From: Gardnerella vaginalis
GTDB lineage: Bacteria; Actinomycetota; Actinomycetes; Actinomycetales; Bifidobacteriaceae
Assembly: GCF_001546455.1 (NCBI RefSeq)
Contig: NZ_KQ956819.1
Span: 1 to 64,000, forward strand
Length of the DNA stretch: 64,000 nucleotides
Direction: 5' to 3'
The notes beneath the pieces are model-generated. The model was given only the letters and a program-made list of their open reading frames with translations, was not told where the DNA came from and searched no databases. Positions 26,839-35,006 of this stretch are shown piece after piece. A program made the translations under genes and the position numbers. The first letter of the stretch is position 1. Every line of letters starts with the position of its first letter.

Positions 26839-28101
26839 TTACATGTAAATAGTTTCAGGATCAAGAAGAAAATTCAGTAATCCCAATACAAGAACACCTT
26901 CCTCAGTGTGCCAAGGCTTTACGCTCCCGCCAACAAGAATAATCTTACGGAACGCATCACTAATATTCATCAAAGATTTTTCTTCTTGCAACGTCTGCTC
27001 TCTAGTAGGTAAAGCAAGTGCAGATTGAATATAAAATCTTTGATCTGCCTTATTTACAACAAAATCAACTTCTGTTTGTTTGCGAACTGATTTGCCATTT
27101 TTATCCACTTCACTAACCTGCACACTACCAACATCCACCTTGTAACCGAGACGTTTTAGCTCATTGTAAATAATATTTTCCATTATGTGAGTTTCTTCCA
27201 TCTGCCTAAAACCAAGAAGCGCATTCCTTACGCCAAGATCCGTAAAATAATACTTCACAGGGCTACCTATATACTTCCTGCCTTTAATGTCATATCGAAT
27301 AGCGCTATCTAAAAGGAACGAATCTTCTAAATAAGAAATATATCTTTCAACAGTCGTTCTTGTAGTTGAGACCTGTGAAACTGATTTAAACGTTTGCACA
27401 ATTTTTCTAGTACTAGTTAAAGCACCAATAGAAGAAGCAACTACCCTAGTAACATCATCAAGTTCACTTCTTTTTCGTATTGCATGACGGTCAAGAATAT
27501 CTCTTTTATACGTATTTTCAAAAACTGATTGAAGAAACTCACGTTTCTGCTCATCGTTTTCCATTAAAGCAACTTGAGGAAGGCCTCCAAATCTCCAATA
27601 TCCCTCCCAAGCATACCGCTCATCCTCTTCACGAACAGACATGAATTCAGAAAACGAAAGAGGGTAAATTCTAATCTGATCGCTTCTTCCTCTAAATTCT
27701 GTAACAATATCCGACGAAAGGAATTTAGAATTACTACCGCTAACGTAAACATCTAGATTACTAATATGCAGGAAACTATTAAGCACATCTACAAAATCGT
27801 CCATCATTTGAACTTCATCAATAAACAGATAGTATGTCTTATCGTCTTTCAGAAGCTCATCAACATGCGCAAGAATATTATCAGGATTACGCAAATCTTT
27901 ATTTCTTCTATCGTCCAATGCTATGCGAATAATATGATCATCTTCTACGCCATCCGCAATCAAATGGTCATAAAACAGTTTCATTAAAATATACGTTTTA
28001 CCGCATCTGCGCATGCCAGATATTACCTTGATAAGACCATTATTTTTCGCCGAATCAAGTTTTTGAATATAATAGTCTCTCTTTATTTCTTTAACAGACA
28101 T
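26839..28101 (-). CDS. AAA-type ATPase with DUF4143 C-terminal domain
   Basis: Protein of 420 residues. The N-terminal ATPase has Walker A near residue 34 (GMRRCGKTYILMKL), Walker B YYLFIDEVQMMDDFVDVLN and sensor VYVSGSNSKFLS; a middle wHTH-like region follows, and the C-terminal DUF4143 domain ends in a nuclease-like fold (LEDSFLLDSAIRYDIKGRKYIGSPVKYYFTDLGVRNAL, then EVDFVVNK). This family is widespread and often mobile; no function is proven for most members. The start at 28101 has AAAGGA at good distance, while the open frame upstream is not supported. Flanked on both sides by copies of the AGTAGCC palindrome. A related gene lies at 55091-56341 and a partial one at the right edge. Confidence 0.87.
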   Translation of the reverse strand: MSVKEIKRDYYIQKLDSAKNNGLIKVISGMRRCGKTYILMKLFYDHLIADGVEDDHIIRIALDDRRNKDLRNPDNILAHVDELLKDDKTYYLFIDEVQMMDDFVDVLNSFLHISNLDVYVSGSNSKFLSSDIVTEFRGRSDQIRIYPLSFSEFMSVREEDERYAWEGYWRFGGLPQVALMENDEQKREFLQSVFENTYKRDILDRHAIRKRSELDDVTRVVASSIGALTSTRKIVQTFKSVSQVSTTRTTVERYISYLEDSFLLDSAIRYDIKGRKYIGSPVKYYFTDLGVRNALLGFRQMEETHIMENIIYNELKRLGYKVDVGSVQVSEVDKNGKSVRKQTEVDFVVNKADQRFYIQSALALPTREQTLQEEKSLMNISDAFRKIILVGGSVKPWHTEEGVLVLGLLNFLLDPETIYM

Positions 28102-28240
28102 ATCTAGCATCCTTTCAATAAGTATTATGCAAACGCTCGGCGGCACTGCGATATTGATATGCAAATCTTTTTATTGCTACTATCGTTACACAAATCTTTC
28201 CGCAAGCACTGCAACAAGTAGCAATAACTAGTCAATCTCA

Positions 28241-28278
28241 AGTAGCCAATCGCTGCATTTTTGCACTTAATGGCTACT
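28241..28278. repeat. AGTAGCCA palindrome (copy 3)
   Basis: AGTAGCCA and TGGCTACT around a 22-base loop containing CGCTGCATTTTTGC, similar to copies 2 and 4. Confidence 0.65.
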
Positions 28279-28314
28279 ATTATAATCTGAATAATTTAAA
28301 CTCTCAATATCCCA

Positions 28315-28353
28315 AGTAGCCAATCGCTGCAAATTCGCGGGCGATTGGCCACT
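28315..28353. repeat. AGTAGCCAATCGC palindrome (copy 4)
   Basis: AGTAGCCAATCGC and GCGATTGGCCACT with one mismatch around TGCAAATTCGCGG. The first 13 bases repeat those of copy 3. Confidence 0.7.
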
Positions 28354-28366
28354 ACGTTATAAAAAT

Positions 28367-29155
28367 CTAAAGTTTCTTTGACTTTTTGTTCATCTTTTTT
28401 AGAATCATATCTCGTTCAACTTTGTTTGTAATATCTGGATGCTTGCGCAAAAGCTTGCTCATATACATATTGAACAAAATAGGCAAAAGCATCATAGATA
28501 GCGAAACACTAAACAGCTGGTAAGAGAAGCCTTCCGTTAAGAACACAGTCTTCTTTGCAATAATATCGAAGCTAAGGCATCGAACAGCTGCAAATGGAAC
28601 ACTTAGCACCACATAGGCCGCAACTATTCTTAAATACGGAACTTTTCTTGATTTAAACGTCTCAACTATAGACCAAAGTAGAACCACAGCCATAAGCAGC
28701 AAAGGAATAACAAGAATCATAGAAAGTGAACTGAATCCACTTCCAACTGCAAACGTGAATGTGCTCATAAATGCTTGAACCCACATCCAAATAGAAGCAA
28801 GTGGCAAGATTACAAAAACAGATATTGTTAAAGCCAGAACAAGCGCTCCAGTGTACATTGCTATAACAATAAGCGCGATTATTGTATAAGCAATCTTTTC
28901 AAATGGAGATAATTTAACGTTCTGATCTAAAGAAAAACTAGGGGTTGGAGCTTCTGGAGCACTAGGTTCGCGCGAAGATTCACGTTCAGCTTCCTCTTTG
29001 TTTCTTTCGCGCATTAATCGTTTGCGCTTCTCACCTTCAGTCTCCCTTAAATATCCGTTTTTAACGTTTCCATAATAGAATTTTCCGTCATTACCCTTGT
29101 AGTAACCATTACCAGCGTAATCAGTATCTGTAGCCTCAACCTTTATTCTTCCCAT
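28367..29155 (-). CDS. Hypothetical membrane protein
   Basis: Protein of about 262 residues I do not recognise. The N-terminal 75 residues are hydrophilic with a Tyr/Gly-rich start (GNGYYKGNDGKFYYGNVKNG) that resembles a short repeat, followed by a Lys/Arg/Glu-rich and Pro-rich stretch. Then come five or six transmembrane segments starting near FEKIAYTIIALIVIAMYTGAL, and a basic tail of about 30 residues. The start at 29155 is supported by GGGGGA upstream; the longer frame would add an unsupported hydrophobic N-terminus. It lies upstream of LemA and DUF3137 genes on the same strand's downstream side and may belong with them, but no conserved link is evident to me. Confidence 0.6.
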   Translation of the reverse strand: MGRIKVEATDTDYAGNGYYKGNDGKFYYGNVKNGYLRETEGEKRKRLMRERNKEEAERESSREPSAPEAPTPSFSLDQNVKLSPFEKIAYTIIALIVIAMYTGALVLALTISVFVILPLASIWMWVQAFMSTFTFAVGSGFSSLSMILVIPLLLMAVVLLWSIVETFKSRKVPYLRIVAAYVVLSVPFAAVRCLSFDIIAKKTVFLTEGFSYQLFSVSLSMMLLPILFNMYMSKLLRKHPDITNKVERDMILKKMNKKSKKL

Positions 29156-29263
29156 TGAATTCCCCCAAACCTTAATTGAGCAAATGAATACGAGGACTAT
29201 AATATAACTTTTAGCGCAAAAATAACATTTATCTTGCAAATTTTAGCTAAATTAACATCAAAA

Positions 29264-29302
29264 AATTGGCCATTAAGCACATTTTACGCTTAATGGCCAA
29301 TT
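29264..29302. repeat. 15-bp perfect palindrome with GGCCATTA core
   Basis: AATTGGCCATTAAGC and GCTTAATGGCCAATT around ACATTTTAC. Related in part to the AGTAGCCAAT palindromes. It lies between the LemA gene and the hypothetical membrane protein gene. Confidence 0.75.
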
Positions 29303-29364
29303 CAATATGTTATCTAGAGAAATATGTTATCTAGAAAAACATTCTAGCTAGCTAAGCATTCTAG

Positions 29365-29919
29365 CTATCCCAATATGCTATCAATATTTTTCTTATTGCT
29401 TAGATCATCTTCGTCAAGAAAATCCATCTGCTTTATTCCACTTAATCTTGCAATAAGCGAGACTGGGAAAGTAACAATATTTTGATTAAGAACGCTGATA
29501 TTACTATTAACAATTCTTTTTGCCGCAGCCAATTGCTCGTTTTCGTCATTCACTTCTTCTTGCAAATTCAAAAACTGTTCAGAAGACTTTAATTCTGGGT
29601 AAGCTTCTGCCAAAGCGTAAATCTTCCCTATTGCATGATTCTGATTTTTTATTGCCGCGCTAGAATCAGCAGAGTTTAATCCTTCCCTTAAACTCACCAA
29701 ATCCACTAATGTTGTTTTTTCGTATTTTGCAAACGACTGCGCAACTTTAAGCATTTGGCAAATCGTGTCGTATCTTTTGGCGAGCGCAATATCAACGTTT
29801 TTCTGCGACTCTTCTATAATCACCCTGTATTTTCTTAGCTTATTTAACGTGCCAATAAACCAACCAATAGCCACTACAAGCACTGCCGCAATAACTATTA
29901 AAATAGTCTCATAATCCAT
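29365..29919 (-). CDS. LemA family protein
   Basis: Protein of 184 residues with one N-terminal membrane segment (residues 4-25, LIVIAAVLVVAIGWFIG) followed by a helical domain typical of LemA: YRVIIEESQKNVDIALAKRYDTICQMLKVAQSFAKYE, then YALAEAYPELKSSEQFLNLQEEV and the closing YNQNI-like NISVLNQNIVTFPVSLIARL. LemA proteins are membrane-anchored helical bundles of unclear role. The adjacent upstream gene encodes a DUF3137 protein, a pairing seen in other genomes, which suggests they work together. ATG preceded by AAGGAGAC. Length standard. Confidence 0.92.
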   Translation of the reverse strand: MDYETILIVIAAVLVVAIGWFIGTLNKLRKYRVIIEESQKNVDIALAKRYDTICQMLKVAQSFAKYEKTTLVDLVSLREGLNSADSSAAIKNQNHAIGKIYALAEAYPELKSSEQFLNLQEEVNDENEQLAAAKRIVNSNISVLNQNIVTFPVSLIARLSGIKQMDFLDEDDLSNKKNIDSILG

Positions 29920-30017
29920 AATGTCTCCTTTATTTTTAGCGTTTTTAGTTCTAGTCTTCTCTACGTTTCTTTACTTTTACAATTTTTACTTTGGCAATTT
30001 TCTACTTTTACAATTTT

Positions 30018-31004
30018 CTACTTTGGCAATTTCTCTCTAATTACGCTGATTACTTCGTAATATTCAGCCAAAACATCTCTAAACCTTGCATATTCTCTTG
30101 TTAAAGATAGGTTTTCTATTCCAGATTTTCCAGGAGCGCCTAATATATACCTACCAGAATCAAAAGATGCAATAATATGCTCGCTATCTAGATATATGCA
30201 AACTTTCATTCTTTTTTGCAAATTATTCAATACTTCTATAAAACTTGGATCTAATACAAGCTTTGTATAAAAATCGTCTGTAGAAAAGATTGAATACGAG
30301 TTGTTAAATTCAATGGATTCTGTTTGGACTTCGCTCTCCTCTTTTGTTTTTTTACCATAGTATCCATTTAGTTTTTGCCCCATAAAATTTTTTCCAGTAA
30401 CGGGGACGATTCTAATGTGACCATTTATATTGGTTTTTGCGTTTATTAATAAGACTTGCCCAATAAAATCCGTTTTTTTAACAGTTTTTCCACTTTCACT
30501 TCTAGAAGTGTGCATTGCTTGCATGTTTGAAAATTCAGTTTTAAATTCATCGCCAAAAATTATGTGTTTATTTGAATAATACATACTAGATATTGGCAGA
30601 AGATTATTAAAAATACTGTTGTCAATTCCTTCAGAATTTTCTAATACCGTTCCAGGCAGAATCGCATTTAAAATCGGCGTTAAAACATTATCCGCGTATA
30701 GCGCGCTTACATCAACCTTATTATTTACAAAAAACTTACCCGCAAAGCAAATAACAAAAGCAACTACTATGAGTAAAGGATATTTATAAGTGGAGTAATC
30801 AAATGACGGAAGATAATTGCCAACAGCACCAATAATCAGCACTACTGGTATTAATGGGATTAAACGCATTGGGTCAAAAGCGTTGTTTTTTACGCCGTCT
30901 TTTAACTCATTTAATTTCCCTTGCATTTGTGGGGATTTTTCTAATCTATTAAGTTTTTCTAAAACTTCGGGATTTGTAAACACATTACTATGTTTTACAT
31001 TCAT
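30018..31004 (-). CDS. DUF3137 domain membrane protein
   Basis: Protein of about 328 residues matching the DUF3137 pattern: two hydrophobic segments near residues 50-90 (LIPLIPVVLIIGAVGNYLP and PLLIVVAFVICFAGKFFV), then a soluble domain with FNNLLPISSMYYSNKHIIFGDEF and FIGQVLLINAKTNINGHIRIVP. These proteins often sit next to LemA, as here; function unknown. The start ATG at 31004 has GAGGGAG six bases upstream, whereas the ATG at 31010 touches the site. The stop codon lies in an AT-rich tract with imperfect repeats of CTACTTTGGCAATTTT. Confidence 0.8.
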   Translation of the reverse strand: MNVKHSNVFTNPEVLEKLNRLEKSPQMQGKLNELKDGVKNNAFDPMRLIPLIPVVLIIGAVGNYLPSFDYSTYKYPLLIVVAFVICFAGKFFVNNKVDVSALYADNVLTPILNAILPGTVLENSEGIDNSIFNNLLPISSMYYSNKHIIFGDEFKTEFSNMQAMHTSRSESGKTVKKTDFIGQVLLINAKTNINGHIRIVPVTGKNFMGQKLNGYYGKKTKEESEVQTESIEFNNSYSIFSTDDFYTKLVLDPSFIEVLNNLQKRMKVCIYLDSEHIIASFDSGRYILGAPGKSGIENLSLTREYARFRDVLAEYYEVISVIREKLPK

Positions 31005-31010
31005 CGTCAT

Positions 31011-31353
31011 CTCCCTCTTATAATCGCCAAATTTTTATAACAACATTTTTATAAAAGATATAAAAGGCTCTTATATTTTTTTATCATAAATGATCATTAT
31101 TTGGAATAGTTAAATTTGCAATAGTTAAATAATGACTATTTTGACTTTGAACAACTTTGATTTTGATAGCAAATTATCTTAAATGTGATTATTTCCAATA
31201 AAGATTTAATACAAAACAAATAGCAAAGAGCAAAATAACACAAAATAAACAAGATTACAATTTATAACACATTAATTTTCAACTACTTTAATAACATTTA
31301 GCAAAGCGTATAATGAACTTGAATTTATTCCTTAACTGATAGGAAGTTCAAAA
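31011..31353. other. AT-rich divergent intergenic region
   Basis: Strongly AT-rich, holds the promoters of the DUF3137 and ECF operons. I see short direct repeats (AATAGTTAAAT near 31106 and 31122) but no known riboswitch, RNA gene or gene. Confidence 0.4.
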
Positions 31354-31953
31354 ATGGTAAAGAAACTAAAAAATATTTGGAGCGTTAAATTAACTACCGC
31401 TTCACTCGTACTAATACCAGCCGCAATTGGCATAAATTACGTTGCAAAGCTATTTGCCAGTATGCTAAAGCTTCCTCTTTGGCTTGGCACACTAGGCACT
31501 TGCATTTCAGCATGCTTAGCTGGGCCTGTTGTAGGCGGAATCGCTGGATTTTTAACCAATATTGTTTACGGATTAACAATTGATCCAATTTCTACAGTCT
31601 ATAGCATTACAGCTGCAGCAATTGGCGTAAGTGTTGGAATCGCTGCACGACTAAAGTACATGGACAAAGGCCTACATATTTTTATAACTAGCCTTATTGT
31701 TGCAGCAATAGCAATAATCATTTCTACACCTTTAAACATGATTTATTGGGGCGGAACCACTGGAAACGTTTGGGGTGACGCTGTTTTTGCAGCAATGGGT
31801 TCCAAAGGCTTCTTTGCATCATTCGTAGACGAGCTTGTGGTAGATATACCAGACAAGATTGTTGTTTTGTTCCTTGCAGCTGGAATTTATAAAGTTCTAC
31901 CTAAGAGTTTAATAGCAATTTATCAATCTGATGACGAAAACCTTGATAAATAA
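31354..31953 (+). CDS. ECF transporter substrate-binding (S) component
   Basis: Membrane protein of 199 residues with about six hydrophobic helices, the first gene of an ECF (energy-coupling factor) transport operon. The pattern KLPLWLGTLGTCISACLAGPVVGGIAGFLTNIVYGL is characteristic of ECF S components, which capture a vitamin, metal or related nutrient and hand it to the shared energising module. The substrate cannot be assigned. A good ribosome binding site (TAGGAAG) precedes the ATG. It is followed, with a gap of 77 bases, by EcfT and two ATPase genes in the same direction, so the operon has a complete, dedicated transporter of group I type. Confidence 0.85.
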   Translation: MVKKLKNIWSVKLTTASLVLIPAAIGINYVAKLFASMLKLPLWLGTLGTCISACLAGPVVGGIAGFLTNIVYGLTIDPISTVYSITAAAIGVSVGIAARLKYMDKGLHIFITSLIVAAIAIIISTPLNMIYWGGTTGNVWGDAVFAAMGSKGFFASFVDELVVDIPDKIVVLFLAAGIYKVLPKSLIAIYQSDDENLDK

Positions 31954-32030
31954 GCGTTATCGTCAGCAAATAAATCACATAAACTCCAAGTTTTACAAGT
32001 TTTAATATAAGCGCAATAAGACGGGATAGC

Positions 32031-32831
32031 ATGAAGAGCATCAGCCTATTTGAAGATAAGCATTCGTTTTTAAACGGTCTATCTGCAAAAACCAAGCTTG
32101 CATACATAATATGCGCTATAAGCACGCCAAGTTTGCTTGGAGGCTATACTTCTTTTGCTATCTTTATTATTTTGAGCCTAATATTACTTGCAACATCAAG
32201 GGTCCTAGCAAAAATAAAAATCGTAATACAAGTTACTGGTTTTATTATTGTCACTATTTTTATAGTTCAGACTTTCTTTAGATCGGGAAACTATACGATT
32301 TTATTCAAACTAGGACCTTTGATTGCTCGCAAAGAAGGCTTTGAAGTAGCAATGAAGATTGTGCTAAATATATTAAATATTTCGTTTGCGTTTTGTGTTT
32401 TAACGCTTACAACTAAGCCTTCCGACATGATGCAAGAGATGATACAAGCTGGCTTACCGCCTAAAATGGGCTATGTTTTTGTCTCGCTATTTCAAATCAT
32501 TCCTCAAATAACACAGCAAACTTCGACTATTGTTGACGCTCAAAGAAGCAGAGGATTACAAACAAAAGGTTCCCTAATAACGCGTTTCAAAGCTTTTTTG
32601 CCTTTAATATCCCCGATTATAATGTCTTCGTTTATGAGTTCTAAAGAAAGAACTATAGCTTTAGAAGTTCGCGGATTTTCGTGCAATAATCAAAAAACAT
32701 TCATAAAACCATTTAAACCAAGTAAATACAATACGTTATTTTTATGCGCTTGTTTAACCGTAATAATCGCATCTATTATTTATGCATTACTCAATAATTT
32801 AGGATATGTAGCATGGCAGCTATTCATATAG
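32031..32831 (+). CDS. ECF transporter transmembrane protein EcfT
   Basis: Membrane coupling protein of 266 residues. After several helices, two signature coupling motifs are visible: SRGLQT preceded by DAQR (family: A.R.RG) near residue 180, and ALEVRGF near residue 222. These arginine-containing motifs contact the two ATPases. The gene follows the S component and overlaps the first ATPase gene by 19 bases, indicating translational coupling. The start ATG follows GACGGGATAGC. Localises to the cytoplasmic membrane. Confidence 0.88.
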   Translation: MKSISLFEDKHSFLNGLSAKTKLAYIICAISTPSLLGGYTSFAIFIILSLILLATSRVLAKIKIVIQVTGFIIVTIFIVQTFFRSGNYTILFKLGPLIARKEGFEVAMKIVLNILNISFAFCVLTLTTKPSDMMQEMIQAGLPPKMGYVFVSLFQIIPQITQQTSTIVDAQRSRGLQTKGSLITRFKAFLPLISPIIMSSFMSSKERTIALEVRGFSCNNQKTFIKPFKPSKYNTLFLCACLTVIIASIIYALLNNLGYVAWQLFI

Positions 32832-33667
32832 AGCACTTAAAATATCGCTATCCGTATACTAAAACTCTTGCACTCAATGACATTTCTTGCGATATTCATA
32901 AAGGCGAATTTATTGGAATAATAGGTGCTAATGGAGCTGGAAAATCAACATTATCTCAAGCGATTTTAGGTCTTGTTCCAAATCTTTATCACGGAGCGTA
33001 CGGCGGAAAAGTTGAGGTAGAAGGTCTTAACGCAAAAACTACGCCAATAGACAAGCTTTGCAAAAAAGTTGGGCTGGTTTTTCAAAATCCTTTTAATCAA
33101 ATTACTGGTTCAAAGCTTACCGTGTATGAGGAGATTGCGTTTGGGCTGGAAAATATTGGCATTGAGCAAGACGAGATGCAAAATCGCGTAGAGAAAATCA
33201 TGGAGATGCTTAACATTTCTCATCTTAAAGATTGCTCTCCATACGATTTATCTGGCGGTCAAATGCAACGCATGTCTATTGCCGCCATTTTAGTTATGCA
33301 GCCAGAAGTAATAATTTTAGACGAGCCAACTTCGCAGCTTGATCCTAAAGGTTCGGAAGAGGTTTTTAAGTCGGTAGAATCCTTAAAAAATCAGGGTCAA
33401 ACTATTATTATGGTTGAGCATAAAATGGAAAAAATCGCGCAATATAGCGACCGCGTAATGCTTTTAAGCGAAGGAAAACTTATTGATTTTGATACTCCGC
33501 AAAAAATCTTTTCTCGCGAAGACTTGGAAGAATATGGCGTAAATCCTCCTGTTTATACTCAAATTTGCAAAAAACTTTCGTTAAAAAACAGTAATGGATT
33601 GTACCCAATAACTCTTGAGCAAACGTCGCAAATTTTACGCTCGCACGAAGGGAATCGCTTGCAATGA
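32813..33667 (+). CDS. ECF transporter ATPase (first)
   Basis: ATPase of 284 residues. Walker A GANGAGKST, Q-loop region VFQNPFNQIT, signature LSGGQMQRMSIAAIL, Walker B VIILDEPTSQLDP and switch histidine MVEHKM are all intact, so this subunit is catalytically complete. It overlaps ecfT by 19 bases and the second ATPase gene by four. With EcfT, the second ATPase and the S component it forms an ATP-driven nutrient importer. Typical length. Confidence 0.93.
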   Translation: MAAIHIEHLKYRYPYTKTLALNDISCDIHKGEFIGIIGANGAGKSTLSQAILGLVPNLYHGAYGGKVEVEGLNAKTTPIDKLCKKVGLVFQNPFNQITGSKLTVYEEIAFGLENIGIEQDEMQNRVEKIMEMLNISHLKDCSPYDLSGGQMQRMSIAAILVMQPEVIILDEPTSQLDPKGSEEVFKSVESLKNQGQTIIMVEHKMEKIAQYSDRVMLLSEGKLIDFDTPQKIFSREDLEEYGVNPPVYTQICKKLSLKNSNGLYPITLEQTSQILRSHEGNRLQ

Positions 33668-34467
33668 CTCCTACTATTCAAATACGCAACGTATGTTTTT
33701 CTCATACTCCAACATCACAAATATTCAATAATCTAAATTTGTCTTTTACGCCTGGAGCATGCGCTATTGTTGGCCAAAATGGCACTGGAAAAACAACTTT
33801 GCTTAAAATCCTTAGAGGACTTCTTACGCCGAAATCTGGAAGCGTTTTATTAAACGGTAAAGATATTGCAAAATGTAGTGTTCCATCTCTTGCTAAAGAT
33901 ATTGGCTTTGTATTCCAGAATCCAGATGACCAGATTTTTGAATCATCTGTTATACGCGAGGTAATGTTTGGACTTTTAAAAATTGGAATTGATAAGAGTC
34001 AAGCATTGCTGCAGGCACAAGAAAGTCTAAAACTTGTAGGACTTTTAGATAAAAGCGACTTAAATCCTTACGATTTAAGTCTTTGTGAAAGGAAAATGGT
34101 TTCTATTGCGTCGATTTTAGCAATGGATACTCAGGTTGTTATATTAGACGAGCCTACGATTGCTCAGGACGATTGCGGCAAACGTTGTATTGAATCAATT
34201 ATTAAACACCTTGTTTTGCAAGGGAAAACTGTTATAGCTGTGCTTCACGATATGAATTTTGTGGCTCGAGTATTTAATCGCGTTGTTGTGCTTTCAAATG
34301 GCCAGGTTCTTTTTGATGGCACTGCGCGAGACGCATTTATGCAAGATAACATACTTTCTAGCGCGCAACTCGATAAGCCAGATGTTGTAAAGCTGTGCGA
34401 AAAGTTGGGTTATAAAAACGCATTCCTATCTGTTGAAGAATTTGTGAACTATTATTACGAACAATAA
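33664..34467 (+). CDS. ECF transporter ATPase (second), degenerate signature
   Basis: ATPase of 267 residues, starting in an ATGA overlap with the first ATPase. Walker A GQNGTGKTT, Q-loop VFQNPDDQIF, Walker B VVILDEPT and switch histidine VLHDM are present, but the signature reads DLSLCERKMVSIA rather than LSGGQ. In heterodimeric ABC pairs one site is often degenerate, so this is compatible with function: the intact subunit's signature serves this Walker A. The sequence around IAQDDCG also departs from the usual LD motif after Walker B. It closes the operon. Confidence 0.9.
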   Translation: MTPTIQIRNVCFSHTPTSQIFNNLNLSFTPGACAIVGQNGTGKTTLLKILRGLLTPKSGSVLLNGKDIAKCSVPSLAKDIGFVFQNPDDQIFESSVIREVMFGLLKIGIDKSQALLQAQESLKLVGLLDKSDLNPYDLSLCERKMVSIASILAMDTQVVILDEPTIAQDDCGKRCIESIIKHLVLQGKTVIAVLHDMNFVARVFNRVVVLSNGQVLFDGTARDAFMQDNILSSAQLDKPDVVKLCEKLGYKNAFLSVEEFVNYYYEQ

Positions 34468-34577
34468 AGCTACCGACTATCAAATGAAGCAGCAAAGAAA
34501 GCAAATGCACAAATCGCGTAGTTTCTTAAAATTAGCATTTGTTAATAAACATTAGTATCAGCAGACGCAAATCAAAT

Positions 34578-34606
34578 TTGACAAACACAAGTCCATTCAC
34601 TATAGT
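34578..34606 (+). promoter_or_regulatory. Promoter of the cysK leader transcript
   Basis: Consensus -35 TTGACA (34578-34583) and -10 TATAGT (34601-34606) with the optimal 17-base spacer. Transcription should start near 34613, about 33 bases before the leader ORF. Confidence 0.8.
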
Positions 34607-34645
34607 CTTCACTTATCACCATTTCGAGAAGTCAAAGGAGTGCAT

Positions 34646-34732
34646 ATGTATCATACAAATATGATGACAAATTGTTGTTGTAACGTATGCTGTTGCGCAT
34701 TTCTTAATCGAAATGATGTTTGCAAGCACTAA
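34646..34732 (+). CDS. Cysteine-rich leader peptide (28 residues)
   Basis: Short ORF reading MYHTNMMTN-CCC-NV-CCC-AFLNRNDVCKH: seven cysteines in 28 residues, six of them in two triplets at codons 10-12 and 15-17. A strong ribosome binding site (AAAGGAG, 34634-34640) is six bases before the ATG, and a consensus promoter precedes it. The next gene is cysK, cysteine synthase, after a strong terminator. Such an arrangement marks a leader peptide whose translation senses cysteinyl-tRNA. Polycysteine leader ORFs of this kind have been reported in mycobacteria. The peptide itself probably has no other job, though a metal-binding role cannot be excluded. Confidence 0.88.
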   Translation: MYHTNMMTNCCCNVCCCAFLNRNDVCKH

Positions 34733-34807
34733 GTATGCATAACATCTAGCCTGTGTTAAAAAGCATCTACGTTAAAACACAGCAAATTACGATTCAAGAA
34801 ACAGCGC
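34695..34807 (+). promoter_or_regulatory. Candidate antiterminator pairing of the cysK attenuator
   Basis: The leader segment 34695-34709 (GCGCATTTCTTAATC), beginning in the last Cys codon of the second triplet, can pair with 34791-34807 (GATT, AAGAAA and GCGC blocks) over 14 base pairs with one bulge and one small internal loop. The partner includes the 5' arm of the terminator, so the two structures exclude each other. A separate 7-bp hairpin (34751-34757 with 34776-34782) lies in the loop. Confidence 0.6.
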
Positions 34808-34822
34808 GCTGTTTCTTTTTTT
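34796..34822 (+). terminator. Intrinsic terminator/attenuator before cysK
   Basis: AAGAAACAG and CTGTTTCTT form a perfect 9-bp stem with CGCG loop, followed by seven T. It lies 64 bases after the leader stop and 184 bases before cysK, so unregulated transcripts would end here. Confidence 0.93.
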
Positions 34823-35006
34823 ATGCCAAAATTCGAATATAAAATCTTAAAAAGATAACAATCTAATACGGATTAGATATTAAACATATAAATGGCATCT
34901 TTAGAAACAACTAATAAAACGGTAGTCGCTTTATTAATAAAATTATTTTTAAAAATTAAAAACAAATCAAATTAAACAAAACAAAAAACAAGTAAGGGGA
35001 AATATT

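Noticed and set aside
34646-34732. Metallothionein-like small protein
   Set aside because: Cys density would allow it, but the position between promoter and terminator before cysK and the triplet Cys runs fit a leader peptide better.
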